Positions 17,193-26,553 of a DNA stretch of 64,000 bases are shown here, piece by piece. The stretch's first letter is position 1; each line of letters starts with the position of its first letter. The notes below the pieces were generated by a model. The model did no database searches. It saw only the letters and a program-made list of their open reading frames with translations, and was not told where the DNA came from. The translations under genes and the position numbers were made by a program. Where the stretch lies: positions 62,001 to 126,000 of the forward strand of contig CACYQO010000004.1 of assembly GCA_902776545.1 (NCBI GenBank), in the 5' to 3' direction. This stretch comes from an uncultured Prevotellaceae bacterium. GTDB lineage: Bacteria; Bacteroidota; Bacteroidia; Bacteroidales; Bacteroidaceae.

Positions 17193-18371
17193 ATGATAAC
17201 AATAAAAGAGAAAAAAAAATGCTGCGGATGCGCAGCTTGTGCTACAATATGTCCACATCAAGTATTAACGATGGAAGTGGATAAGAGTGGCTTTTTCTAT
17301 CCTATTGTTATTAACAAAAAAAAATGTACGAATTGTGGACTATGTGAAAAAGTCTGCCCTATTCTTCATGAGAATAAGGAACGAATACCTACCTATTCAT
17401 ATGCAATCAAGAATAATGACGAGGAGGTAAGAAAAAATAGTAGTTCTGGAGGTGTTTTTTCTGCATTTGCAAAAAGAACAATAGAAGAAGGCGGTATTGT
17501 ATATGGTGCATCCTTCGATGAACAATGGAACGTAAAGCATATCAGTATTACAAAAAAGGAAGATTTGCATTATCTCCAAGGTTCGAAATATGTACAAAGC
17601 AATACCTTCGGCATTTACAAAGATATCAAACAAAAACTACAGGAAGGTATCAGTGTTTTATTCACTGGAACACCATGTCAAGTAGCTGGTTTGAAGTATT
17701 ATCTCCAGAAGGAATACCAGAACCTTACAACAATAGATCTTATTTGCCATGGGGTTCCAAGTCCAAAAATATGGAAAGATTATCTATCAGAAATGATTAA
17801 TCAACACAAACGTCCCATTGAAAAAATTTGTTTCAGGAATAAAGTGACAGGGTGGAAGAATTATCATTTCGTTATCAACTTTGCAGATTCAGCAGTAGAG
17901 GGTAATCAGACTACAGACATTATCTGCCACCATCAAGACAATCTCTATATGAGATTATTTTTAGACAATTACATTCTTCGTCCTTCTTGTTATTCATGCA
18001 TGTTTAGGAAAGGGAAAAGCGGTTCCAACTATACTTTAGGAGATTATTGGGGAATTCAAAATGTTAATGCGGAATTTGATGATGACAGAGGGATAAGCCT
18101 TTTATTAAGATACGATAAACCAAGAAGCATCCCGTCACGTATCAAACAGCATTGTACTGTAATAGAAACCTCGGTAGTATCAGCCCTCAAAGGAAATCCT
18201 GCTTTTACAAGAGATTGGCCTCAAAATCGATATTCCAAACTGTTCTTTTTTTTACACGCCAATCTCTCCCTTAAGATTAAGAGTAGTTTCTTGATATGTA
18301 CAAAGATTAGTTTTATAGCAAAAAGGGTTTCAACCTTATTTGCAATAATGTCAATTCAAAAGAGAAAATGA
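17193..18371 (+). CDS. FrhB-like iron-sulfur protein (coenzyme F420 hydrogenase/dehydrogenase beta-subunit family)
   Basis: 392 residues. Two N-terminal ferredoxin-type cysteine sets bind 4Fe-4S clusters (CCGCAACATICP and CTNCGLCEKVCP), followed by the FrhB domains with SSSGGVFSAFA, FTGTPCQVAGL and ICHGVPSP. Proteins of this family recur in Bacteroidota and archaeal glycan clusters, usually next to pyruvyl-transferase-like genes, as here (4-bp overlap with the next ORF). F420 itself is not expected in this group, so the physiological reaction is unknown. A redox step on a sugar or lipid carrier is a guess. Confidence 0.85.
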   Translation: MITIKEKKKCCGCAACATICPHQVLTMEVDKSGFFYPIVINKKKCTNCGLCEKVCPILHENKERIPTYSYAIKNNDEEVRKNSSSGGVFSAFAKRTIEEGGIVYGASFDEQWNVKHISITKKEDLHYLQGSKYVQSNTFGIYKDIKQKLQEGISVLFTGTPCQVAGLKYYLQKEYQNLTTIDLICHGVPSPKIWKDYLSEMINQHKRPIEKICFRNKVTGWKNYHFVINFADSAVEGNQTTDIICHHQDNLYMRLFLDNYILRPSCYSCMFRKGKSGSNYTLGDYWGIQNVNAEFDDDRGISLLLRYDKPRSIPSRIKQHCTVIETSVVSALKGNPAFTRDWPQNRYSKLFFFLHANLSLKIKSSFLICTKISFIAKRVSTLFAIMSIQKRK

Positions 18372-19501
18372 AGAAAGTTGCTGTAATAACTTTTTTCCAA
18401 AGTCAGGATAATTATGGCCAACTTCTGCAATGTTTTGCCTTACAGAAAACTCTGCAGAAGTTAGGCACATCCCCATGTGTGATTCGCTATGGTTTTCATA
18501 GACCATACTTCCTTTGGCTACAATGGAGAATTTTGTTTTCCAAAACTGGTTTCTATCTTTTACGTAAAAAAATTAAATCTATTTATCATGAAAGTATAAG
18601 GGCAAAATATCCAAACAGGGGATTCTATCGTTTCAAACATAATTACATCAAATTCACTCGTCGATGCTATAATTCATTAGAAGATTTACAGAGGAATCCA
18701 CCTAAAGCAGACATATACATCACAGGAAGCGATCAGGTATGGGCTCAATTAATTAGTTCATATAACAACCGGAGTTTTTTCTTAGACTTCGGGAAGAATT
18801 CCGTAAAAAGGATAGCCTATGCCCCCAGTTTTGCCCTTGAAAAATACCCCATAGAATTGCAGGATGAGTTACGACTGCTGCTCAATCATTTTGATGCCGT
18901 AAGTGTCCGCGAGAATACGGGCGTATCCATCTGTCAAGAAGTTGGCATTCATGCACAATTGGTACTGGATCCAACACTTCTACTTACACTTGATGATTAC
19001 AACTTTGTTTCTGCAACAACCAATAATAAATACTGTTTTGCATATCATGTAAATATAACAACATCGGAAGAACTACGATGGGCGTTTGTTAGCAAGTATA
19101 ATGAACGACATGACATTAGAACCTATGCCACATTTGCTAATCCCCAAGACAATATTGACATGGAAATCCTGATGGGTGCAGAATATATATATCCAACCAT
19201 TCCTCAATGGCTTGGATGGATAAAGAATGCTGATTATGTGTTGACATCATCTTTTCATGGAATCGTATTCTCTATTTTATTCCATGTCCCTTTTGTTGCC
19301 TGTTTACGTAAGGAGAGCATGCTTGCAGGAAATGACAGAATAACTACATTGTTAACGTCTTTATATCTTGATTACAGAATTATATCATCAGATACAGACA
19401 TTGAATATATACTATCAAGAGAAATAGACTGGTATGAAGTGGAAAAAAAACTTTCTGAGTTACGAAGAGATTCTTTAGCATTTTTAATTAGAAACATATA
19501 A
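18368..19501 (+). CDS. Polysaccharide pyruvyl transferase family protein
   Basis: 377 residues. Family marks are the N-terminal ITFFQSQDNYGQLLQ, ITGSDQVWA, the SVRENTGVSIC block, LDPTLLL, and TSSFHGIVFSI with the His conserved in CsaB/WcaK-type enzymes. It would transfer pyruvate from phosphoenolpyruvate as a ketal onto a sugar, adding negative charge. It is coupled to the FrhB-like gene by a 4-bp overlap, so the two probably work together. Family members differ in activity, so substrate and even donor are inferred. Confidence 0.85.
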   Translation: MKKVAVITFFQSQDNYGQLLQCFALQKTLQKLGTSPCVIRYGFHRPYFLWLQWRILFSKTGFYLLRKKIKSIYHESIRAKYPNRGFYRFKHNYIKFTRRCYNSLEDLQRNPPKADIYITGSDQVWAQLISSYNNRSFFLDFGKNSVKRIAYAPSFALEKYPIELQDELRLLLNHFDAVSVRENTGVSICQEVGIHAQLVLDPTLLLTLDDYNFVSATTNNKYCFAYHVNITTSEELRWAFVSKYNERHDIRTYATFANPQDNIDMEILMGAEYIYPTIPQWLGWIKNADYVLTSSFHGIVFSILFHVPFVACLRKESMLAGNDRITTLLTSLYLDYRIISSDTDIEYILSREIDWYEVEKKLSELRRDSLAFLIRNI

Positions 19502-19512
19502 TACTTTTCGGT

Positions 19513-20661
19513 ATGCGCATTCTATACGACCATCAAGCATTTGAGATGCAAAATCATGGAGGTGTTTCGCGTTGTTTCGCAGAACTATATAAGAACATGC
19601 CTAAGGAAATAAGTGCGAGTATCTCTCTGAAAGAGTCAGAGAACGTATATATTAAAGAAATGCATCTCGCTGGAACACATTTCAAAAGAGATGGTTTTAA
19701 TCATTTTATTTGTCGTCGCCCTTTCCCTGGAAAATGGCATCTCTATGAATTATATCAGAAGATTCGGGGGAAAAAAAACTATACAGATATCAATCTTAAA
19801 TATTCGATTGAGAAGCTACAGAAAGGAGAGTACGACATTTTCCATCCAACCTTTTTTGACGATTATTTTCTACCTTACCTTAAAGGAAAGCCTTTTGTCC
19901 TAACCATTCATGACATGGTACCAGAATTATATCCACAATTCTTCGGAACTGAGGATATCCAAATTATCATGAAACGTAAACTTGCTCCTTTGGCAAGGGC
20001 AATTATTGCTGTAAGTGAAAACACCAAAAAGGACATTATTCGTCTATTAAACATCTCAGAAGAGAAAGTGCATGTTGTGTACCATGGGTGTTCTTTCCCA
20101 ACTATTCAAAGTAGCCGATCTCCATACAATTTCCCTTACGTCCTTTATGTCGGAGATAGGTCAGGCTATAAAAACTTTATTCCATTTGTAAAACAAATTA
20201 CACCCGTACTAAAACGATATAAAGGGTTGCATGTTGTCTGTACCGGGAAGCCTTTCAAAAAAGAGGAAAAAAAAGTTTTTAAGGACTGGGGAGTCAACAA
20301 TCTGTTCATCAATACTTGGGTGAAAACGGACTCAGAATTATACTCTTTATACCATCACGCAGAGTGTTTTATATATCCGAGTGATTATGAAGGTTTTGGA
20401 ATCCCAATATTAGAAGCCTATCAGGCTGACTGCCCTGTCCTACTGAACCGAGCAAGTTGTTTTCCTGAAATCGCACAGGATGCTGCAATCTATTTCAACA
20501 TTAATTCAAATGACAATAATCTCTCAGAGAGCCTAGAAGATTTCTTATCAATGAGCAAATACGAAAAAGAATCTCTTTTAGCCAAGCAACGTGCAAGACT
20601 TGCAGAATTCTCATGGAAGAAAAGTGCAGAAAGGTTGTCTAGAATATATAACTCAATATGA
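19513..20661 (+). CDS. Glycosyltransferase family 4 (GT-B)
   Basis: 382 residues with a GT-B fold. The N-terminal domain carries the acceptor loop QNHGGVSRC. The C-terminal domain has the donor site SDYEGFGIPILEAYQ with the two Glu of the E-x7-E motif, then ASCFPEIAQDAA. It resembles mannosyltransferases of the mannosyltransferase-like GT4 group, which would suit GDP-mannose from this locus, but donor specificity is inferred. It sits inside the ABC-export operon and overlaps the next start by 4 bp. Confidence 0.87.
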   Translation: MRILYDHQAFEMQNHGGVSRCFAELYKNMPKEISASISLKESENVYIKEMHLAGTHFKRDGFNHFICRRPFPGKWHLYELYQKIRGKKNYTDINLKYSIEKLQKGEYDIFHPTFFDDYFLPYLKGKPFVLTIHDMVPELYPQFFGTEDIQIIMKRKLAPLARAIIAVSENTKKDIIRLLNISEEKVHVVYHGCSFPTIQSSRSPYNFPYVLYVGDRSGYKNFIPFVKQITPVLKRYKGLHVVCTGKPFKKEEKKVFKDWGVNNLFINTWVKTDSELYSLYHHAECFIYPSDYEGFGIPILEAYQADCPVLLNRASCFPEIAQDAAIYFNINSNDNNLSESLEDFLSMSKYEKESLLAKQRARLAEFSWKKSAERLSRIYNSI

Positions 20662-21479
20662 AATATTCAATTATCACAATCAACTACAACAATTGCGATG
20701 GATTGCGCAAGACCATCGAAAGTGTTATTTCTCAGAGTTACAAGGATTATGAGTTCATCGTCATCGATGGTAGTTCTACTGATGGAAGCCGAGATATCAT
20801 AGAGCATTATTCTGGAAATATCGACTACTGGGTATCAGAACCTGACAACGGTATCTTCAATGCCATGAATAAAGGTATACGACAAGCAAAGGGTGAATAC
20901 TTGAATTTTATGAATTCCGGAGATACGTTTTATAATAGCGAAACATTAGCAAAGGCAAACGAACTAATAGATGATAGTGATTTTTATATCGGCAAAGATT
21001 ATAATGTCAATCCAGAGACAGGAGAAGACTTCGTCACAATTTTACCTTCGCGGATATCTATGGCGATGTTTTTCGTATGGACACTTCCACATCAAAGTTC
21101 TTTTATTAAGCGTACTCTTTTTATGAATTCTTTATATGACGAGAATCTGAGGATTTCATCAGATTGGAAATTCTTCATGGAGAAAATTGTGTATGAAGGA
21201 TGTAGTTTCAAGTTGCTTGATATAGTTATTTGTAATCGGGAACAGGATGGCATAAGCAATGTTCAATTAGACAAAATGGCAGAAGAACGCAATTTGATTT
21301 TGACAAGTCTGTTACCACCTGGTATCTACAAAGACTACAAATCGCTCTCCCATTTAGACAGGAGTACTCTTTATAAACTTCTGAATTTGTTGGATCAGGA
21401 AAGAGGATGTAAATACATTACATTAGCGGTTAAAATTATATACCGTTTCTTAAGAAGATTTCCGGAATTATTCAAATAA
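20658..21479 (+). CDS. Glycosyltransferase family 2 (WcaE-like)
   Basis: 273 residues. It starts directly with the GT-A strand SIITINYNNCDGL, followed by VIDGSSTDGS and YWVSEPDNGIFNAMNKGI. The last block is the hallmark of WcaE-type colanic-acid transferases. NSGD serves as the metal-binding DXD equivalent, and LPHQSSFIKR is the acceptor-side block. It is soluble, probably peripheral to the inner membrane. Coupled to the previous gene by ATGA. Confidence 0.88.
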   Translation: MKYSIITINYNNCDGLRKTIESVISQSYKDYEFIVIDGSSTDGSRDIIEHYSGNIDYWVSEPDNGIFNAMNKGIRQAKGEYLNFMNSGDTFYNSETLAKANELIDDSDFYIGKDYNVNPETGEDFVTILPSRISMAMFFVWTLPHQSSFIKRTLFMNSLYDENLRISSDWKFFMEKIVYEGCSFKLLDIVICNREQDGISNVQLDKMAEERNLILTSLLPPGIYKDYKSLSHLDRSTLYKLLNLLDQERGCKYITLAVKIIYRFLRRFPELFK

Positions 21480-21494
21480 TACATAATTAGTTAT

Positions 21495-22481
21495 ATGGAT
21501 ATCAGTGTTATCATACCAGTTTATAATACGGAAAAGTACCTTCCTTCATGCATTGAAAGTATCCTCAGTCAAAGCAATGTCTCTTTTGAGATTATTCTTG
21601 TTGACGATGGATCCTCTGACTCTTCGCCCAACATTTGTGACGATTATGCTAAAAAATATAAAAACATAAAAGTATACCATATCAAGAACTCAGGTCCTGC
21701 GACGGCAAGGAATAAAGGTTTTTATGTTGCTCAAGGCGAATATGTCACGTTTACAGATAGTGATGACAAAATGGAGCCACAAATGCTCTATAAGATGATT
21801 ACAGTAGGAAAAGAGCACAATGCAGACATCATTTGTTGTAATTACAAAGAAATAGATGAAGAAGGAAACATTACACCACGCAACTATTCGAATCAAGTCT
21901 ATATTTTGAATCACGAAGATGCTCTTGTTCATTTCTATTCAAAAGACAAAATATTCTCCCAATGCTGGACAAAACTCTTTAAGCGGCAACTACTAATAGA
22001 TCATCACATTGAAAATGACTCCACTTTGCGCTTTGATGAAGATATCATATATAATATCAGAGCATTCAAATATGCACAAACAACAGTCATCATAGATGAG
22101 CCACTATATGAATATACACTTCGAGGAAACTCACTGGCCCATGGTGAGTATTATTTAAAACACACCAATCAATATATTGACGACAGTCTCAAAAGAGTTC
22201 AAATAACACAGAAATCAGTAATTGATGAGAGCGACATTGTTAAAGAGTGGAGTAATGTACACATTCTGCTATACCATAACCAACTAATCGGAAGAGTGGC
22301 AACATTACCTGAGTTTCACTCCGATAATCGCATTAAAGGAATCCTCAAGTATATGAGGCAAAATAGGGGAACCCTCAACAAGTACTACAAACGGTGTGGA
22401 TTGAGCAAAATTGGTTTTATATTGATTTCCTATCTGCCAAGTAAACTATATTTGATGTACCGCAAGTCAAAGAGTACATAA
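21495..22481 (+). CDS. Glycosyltransferase family 2
   Basis: 328 residues. Canonical GT-A start ISVIIPVYNTEKYLPSC, then DDGSSDSS, SGPATARNKG and TDSDD as DXD. The C-terminal ~100 residues are helical and basic, typical for peripheral membrane binding. It is the last gene of the wzm operon. The convergent glycosyltransferase gene begins 4 bp after its stop, with no visible terminator between. Confidence 0.88.
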   Translation: MDISVIIPVYNTEKYLPSCIESILSQSNVSFEIILVDDGSSDSSPNICDDYAKKYKNIKVYHIKNSGPATARNKGFYVAQGEYVTFTDSDDKMEPQMLYKMITVGKEHNADIICCNYKEIDEEGNITPRNYSNQVYILNHEDALVHFYSKDKIFSQCWTKLFKRQLLIDHHIENDSTLRFDEDIIYNIRAFKYAQTTVIIDEPLYEYTLRGNSLAHGEYYLKHTNQYIDDSLKRVQITQKSVIDESDIVKEWSNVHILLYHNQLIGRVATLPEFHSDNRIKGILKYMRQNRGTLNKYYKRCGLSKIGFILISYLPSKLYLMYRKSKST

Positions 22482-22484
22482 GAA

Positions 22485-23609
22485 TCATTTGGTTTGGGGA
22501 AATTCAGAAAAAAAACAATTCCACAATGGCATAATATTCTCTGCTTTATATCTTTGTGCTGATTGCACCCCAGCCTTACCCATTTTCTTACGCAGTTGTT
22601 CGTCTTCAATCAACAGGCATATTCTATTTGCAAAGACCCCTATATTCCGATTCTCTACGAGAAAACCATCAATACCGTTTTTTATGATATCTGCTGGCCC
22701 ATATGGACAATCAAATGCCACAACGGGAAGCCCACAACTCATCGCCTCTGCCAATACCAGGCCAAATGGTTCATATAGCGATGTCATCAACAACATCGAT
22801 GAATTCAGATATCTGTCAAAAACATCTGACACTGCTGGGTGAATGTTGATATTGAGATTCCTTTCAGAAACGACTTTCTCATAATGCGGTTTTAGTTCAC
22901 CATTACCATATACATCCAAAACCCAGTCTGGATGGCGTTTTTGAACAAGCGTCCATACCTCAATCATAGCACCGAAATTCTTTTGAAAGTCAAAGCGCCC
23001 TGCGAAAATGGCTCTTTTTTCAGTACAAAGGCTATACCGCCCGCTTTCATTGAGGTGTACCACATTAGGTATCACACAGACATTATTACAAACACGTTTC
23101 CAGTCTTCGGCATCCCCTTGAGTCAATGTGACTATTTTGTCCAGCCTCTTGAACTTCCTTCTATCCATATAAATGGAAAGCTGATGCAAGATTGTTGAAT
23201 TCTCAAATTCCACATCTTTATACATTGCGTGAGATTCAAATATTACTGGTATTGAAGTATTCAGATCCAACACAGCACTTGCACATCCGTCGCGAATACA
23301 CGATATCACATCAGGTTTTATTTCTTCTATAAATGATTTTAAACCTTTTCTATACTGTTTCTGTAATTCCCTGCTTTTCATCCAACGCTTTATTCCCCGG
23401 AATCGATATTGTTGATGAAACCTTATATGAAGGTCTTTAACTATTATACGTTCGTCAAGCGGGAATGGAATAGGATGTTCACCTTGGTCTGATGTAATAA
23501 CATAGACTTTATATCCATATTCTCGGATAAGATAATTCAACTTGTCGCTGAGCACTCTCTCTATCCCTCCCCAAACGGCTAAAGCATCTGTTACATATAG
23601 GATTCTCAT
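22485..23609 (-). CDS. Glycosyltransferase family 4 (GT-B)
   Basis: A 374-residue GT-B enzyme. ATG at 23609 is chosen because the product then starts MRILYVTDALAVWGGIERV, matching its paralogues here. The longer reading frame (to 23660) would run through the -7 box. The donor domain has SLYEPFGLVLAEAMSCG and the E-x7-E pair, then DCPYGPADIIKNGIDG. It belongs to the same subgroup as the genes at 46268, 47550 and 51565. It is a single-gene unit with its own promoter, divergent from an acyltransferase. Confidence 0.88.
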   Translation of the reverse strand: MRILYVTDALAVWGGIERVLSDKLNYLIREYGYKVYVITSDQGEHPIPFPLDERIIVKDLHIRFHQQYRFRGIKRWMKSRELQKQYRKGLKSFIEEIKPDVISCIRDGCASAVLDLNTSIPVIFESHAMYKDVEFENSTILHQLSIYMDRRKFKRLDKIVTLTQGDAEDWKRVCNNVCVIPNVVHLNESGRYSLCTEKRAIFAGRFDFQKNFGAMIEVWTLVQKRHPDWVLDVYGNGELKPHYEKVVSERNLNINIHPAVSDVFDRYLNSSMLLMTSLYEPFGLVLAEAMSCGLPVVAFDCPYGPADIIKNGIDGFLVENRNIGVFANRICLLIEDEQLRKKMGKAGVQSAQRYKAENIMPLWNCFFSEFPQTK

Positions 23610-23630
23610 GTCTGCAATACTATTTTTCTG

Positions 23631-23638
23631 CAAAATTA
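23631..23638 (-). promoter_or_regulatory. -7 promoter box for the glycosyltransferase at 22485-23609
   Basis: Reads TAATTTTG then CAG on the minus strand, 21 bp before the start codon. Paired divergently with the box at 23681. Confidence 0.65.
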
Positions 23639-23680
23639 CAAAAAAAATGAGAAATAGCAATAATTTTCAGAAGAAATCAG

Positions 23681-23688
23681 TAACTTTG
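23681..23688 (+). promoter_or_regulatory. -7 promoter box for the acyltransferase at 23708
   Basis: TAACTTTG followed by CA, 19 bp before the ATG. The -33 region is only a weak match (TTTTC at about 23664). Confidence 0.65.
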
Positions 23689-23707
23689 CACAAATTTAAA
23701 AATATAA

Positions 23708-24748
23708 ATGGTACAAAATACAAAAAAAACTAACTTCTCCCAAATCGTCAGGTTCAAAACTACGGGATATGATTCTCAGATTGACTATATAAAGGGGATA
23801 TGCATTCTTTTTGTTATTTGGACCCACTGTATGGATCGTAAAGAACTAGGAATTATACTTTTCCCATATTGGGGAGATACGGCAGTTCCAATTTTCCTCA
23901 TCATTCAGGTTTTCCATTATTACAAAAAAGGCATTGACTTACGAATGCCCGATACAATTAAACTTTGGAAGCGGATAATACGTCCTTTCATCATTATGGT
24001 TGCCCTGATGTTTATATCACAATTCTTTATCTATTATGATATAACTGAAGGAGCATTTTCTCCTTCTTTATACTGGGATAAACGGGGTCCTGGCTCTTAT
24101 TATATTTTCGTCTATTTGGAACTTGCCTTTATAATACCATTACTTTCACCTCTATTCAAAAAACATTCTAACAAATGCTTATTTGTAATATTCATCATCC
24201 TATCCCAAATAATAGAGTTCATCACAAGTATATCACATTGTCCGGACTTTATCTACCGCATATTGTTTATAAGATATATATTTCTTGTTTATATTGGTTA
24301 TCTTTTGGCGACTAAAGGAATGTTTATTAACAAACTATCCATTTGTGCCATTATTATTAGCATTGTTTTTATCTATATCTTTAATTACACAAATATTAAC
24401 TTGGAACCAGTTTTTTACACATCAATATGCAATTGGCGAATTTGCCATTGGATATGCTACATATACATCGCATACTTCTTCATTTGGTTATTAAAGCAAA
24501 CATATGAAAAGATATACAGATTCACTATGATACGAACATTTATTGAGGATCTTGGCAAATACTCATTCGAGATTTTTCTCTTTCAGATTTTCTATTATGC
24601 AACCATAAATATATACGTAAACAAATTGTTATCATTGTTTACAAATTATTCTGTCCATCATTCTCTGTACATAACACTCTCTACAATTATCTGCATAATG
24701 CCCGTTGTGCTCTATAAGAAATATTTCTTTAATCGCAAAAACAATTGA
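23708..24748 (+). CDS. Acyltransferase family 3 membrane protein
   Basis: 346 residues with about ten TM helices and the AT3 start signature: IDYIKGICILFVIWTHCM with the conserved His in TM1. AT3 proteins bring acyl groups, mostly acetyl from acetyl-CoA, across the inner membrane onto glycans. There is no extra soluble domain. One of six AT3 genes in this window, encoded as a single-gene unit convergent to the OafA-like gene. The acceptor sugar cannot be told. Confidence 0.85.
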   Translation: MVQNTKKTNFSQIVRFKTTGYDSQIDYIKGICILFVIWTHCMDRKELGIILFPYWGDTAVPIFLIIQVFHYYKKGIDLRMPDTIKLWKRIIRPFIIMVALMFISQFFIYYDITEGAFSPSLYWDKRGPGSYYIFVYLELAFIIPLLSPLFKKHSNKCLFVIFIILSQIIEFITSISHCPDFIYRILFIRYIFLVYIGYLLATKGMFINKLSICAIIISIVFIYIFNYTNINLEPVFYTSICNWRICHWICYIYIAYFFIWLLKQTYEKIYRFTMIRTFIEDLGKYSFEIFLFQIFYYATINIYVNKLLSLFTNYSVHHSLYITLSTIICIMPVVLYKKYFFNRKNN

Positions 24749-24760
24749 TACCAACACCAA

Positions 24761-26542
24761 TCAGCGTGGCAGAAATCCATAGCATCTATTATCTAATTGG
24801 GAAGAAAAACCTATCAGAAATGCATAGAGACGGGTCCCGTCGGGTGTGAGATGACGACCATCATAAGTGATATAATGATTATTGGAAGTGAACACGGGGA
24901 CAGTACTATCTGGTTGTAATGCAAGACCTAACAAATTGACATATTGTGCCTGCCACTCTTCACGAAGGAGACGATTGACAGCAAAATAATCAGGATTTAT
25001 GGATGTTCTTTGAGCGAAATAGTCCTCCCGATGACGATTTATATAGAAGATGCCATTACTCGTGCCATGATTCTTGGTGCCTATACCCCATATCTCTGCC
25101 TGTGGTCTAAGATTCTGCCAGACCTCATCAGGTACTTGATGCTTCCACCCGAAGAAGTAGATGCGGTCACATTGACGAATACGGTTTAATGGGCAATCAT
25201 TAAGACCAACATGATATGAAAGTTGGATGCTGTCCGAGATTGAGGATTCGAGCAGGATATTGGCAAAATCTCGAGCAAAACTGTTTCCTATAACCAGAAT
25301 CTTTTTCTTTGTAGATTCTATAGCGAAGTTCTTATCGTAATCATAAATCCGATCCGTATAACGTTCAAAGACTTTGGGATCGACATCACCTTTGCGTATA
25401 TCAAGTTCGGGAACATCTCTTACAACTCCACCTATGCTATAAATCCATAGAGAAAATGTACTAATTGCAATAAAAGACATAAGCAGACTACAGCGAGAGA
25501 GGATATTGGGTCGAATTCTCTTCTCTATTATATTAAAGGTGAAGAATGAAAGTGAAAGAGTGATTGCTATAATACTAAGCAAAACCGGAAAAGATATCTC
25601 GTCTGCATAGAAATAGCGATAGAATGCAAAGAGCGGCTGATGCCAGAGGAAGATGCTCAGACTCATACGGCCTAACGGTACAAATACCTTAGAGCGTTGA
25701 GCAATGGATGACAGTAGGGACTCTTGTATAAAATAAATAAGGTATAGTGCCGTGAACGATACGGTCAGAATGAGAATAAGTTCACGAGGCAGGAAACTTT
25801 CGCGAATCGTATTCGTACCGCCAACAAGATTATAGGGCGTTGCCCTCTCCCCTATCGTAAAGGCACCTAAGAAGATCATCAGCAATATGCCAAGAAAGGA
25901 TGCGTAACTCAACAAAGATGACCCTCTAAATGTTTTAAGGGCAATTAAGCCGCCTATTGACAATTCAAAGAAACGATAGTGTATGAGATAGTATTTATTA
26001 GCAATGGTATCAATGGGACTCAGATAAAGCAGAAGTGACAGGACTGTCAAAACAATCAAAGCACTCTTCATCCGTTTTCGAAAAGCCATTATCAACAAAG
26101 GGAAGATGATATAGAACTGGAAGAGTACGCCCAAGAACCATGTATGCATCATAACTTTATGATAGATGGCAGCCCAATAGTTTTGAGTGGTAATAGACTG
26201 AAGGATATTGTTCGCAAGAACTGAGGATGCCACAACTTCCTCACTAAGGAACCGGAAGTCGAATGGCAACATATCCATATAGCCAATACATAGGGCAAAG
26301 GCACTCACCAATAAAACCAAAGGAAGAAGCCGGAATAGTTTCTTCTCCAGGAAATTAAAATATCGGAATTGTCCTGATGCTATGTCGTTCATTACCTTTG
26401 GCACAACAAGATAACCGTTAATCACAAGAAAGACATCCACGCCAAGATAGCCACTCTTGCACCAACCTGCATGATAGAGTACCACAGCAATAATTGCCAG
26501 TCCCTTCAGCAAATCCAAATCATAACGATAAACCTTTTCCAC
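24761..26542 (-). CDS. OafA-like acyltransferase: AT3 membrane domain plus SGNH-like C-terminal domain
   Basis: An O-acyltransferase of about 590 residues. Residues 1-370 form the AT3 domain with ten or so TM helices (YRYDLDLLKGLAIIAVVLYHAG at the start, GYLGVDVFLVINGYL). The rest is a periplasmic SGNH-type domain with VIGNSFARDFANIL (nucleophile Ser block) and YDGRHLTPDGTRLYA (DxxH block). This is the build of OafA, which O-acetylates O-antigen. GTG at 26542 is preferred. An in-frame ATG at 26590 would add 16 residues and overlap the upstream UbiA-like gene by 37 bp. Confidence 0.88.
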   Translation of the reverse strand: MEKVYRYDLDLLKGLAIIAVVLYHAGWCKSGYLGVDVFLVINGYLVVPKVMNDIASGQFRYFNFLEKKLFRLLPLVLLVSAFALCIGYMDMLPFDFRFLSEEVVASSVLANNILQSITTQNYWAAIYHKVMMHTWFLGVLFQFYIIFPLLIMAFRKRMKSALIVLTVLSLLLYLSPIDTIANKYYLIHYRFFELSIGGLIALKTFRGSSLLSYASFLGILLMIFLGAFTIGERATPYNLVGGTNTIRESFLPRELILILTVSFTALYLIYFIQESLLSSIAQRSKVFVPLGRMSLSIFLWHQPLFAFYRYFYADEISFPVLLSIIAITLSLSFFTFNIIEKRIRPNILSRCSLLMSFIAISTFSLWIYSIGGVVRDVPELDIRKGDVDPKVFERYTDRIYDYDKNFAIESTKKKILVIGNSFARDFANILLESSISDSIQLSYHVGLNDCPLNRIRQCDRIYFFGWKHQVPDEVWQNLRPQAEIWGIGTKNHGTSNGIFYINRHREDYFAQRTSINPDYFAVNRLLREEWQAQYVNLLGLALQPDSTVPVFTSNNHYITYDGRHLTPDGTRLYAFLIGFSSQLDNRCYGFLPR

Positions 26543-26553
26543 TACACAGATTC

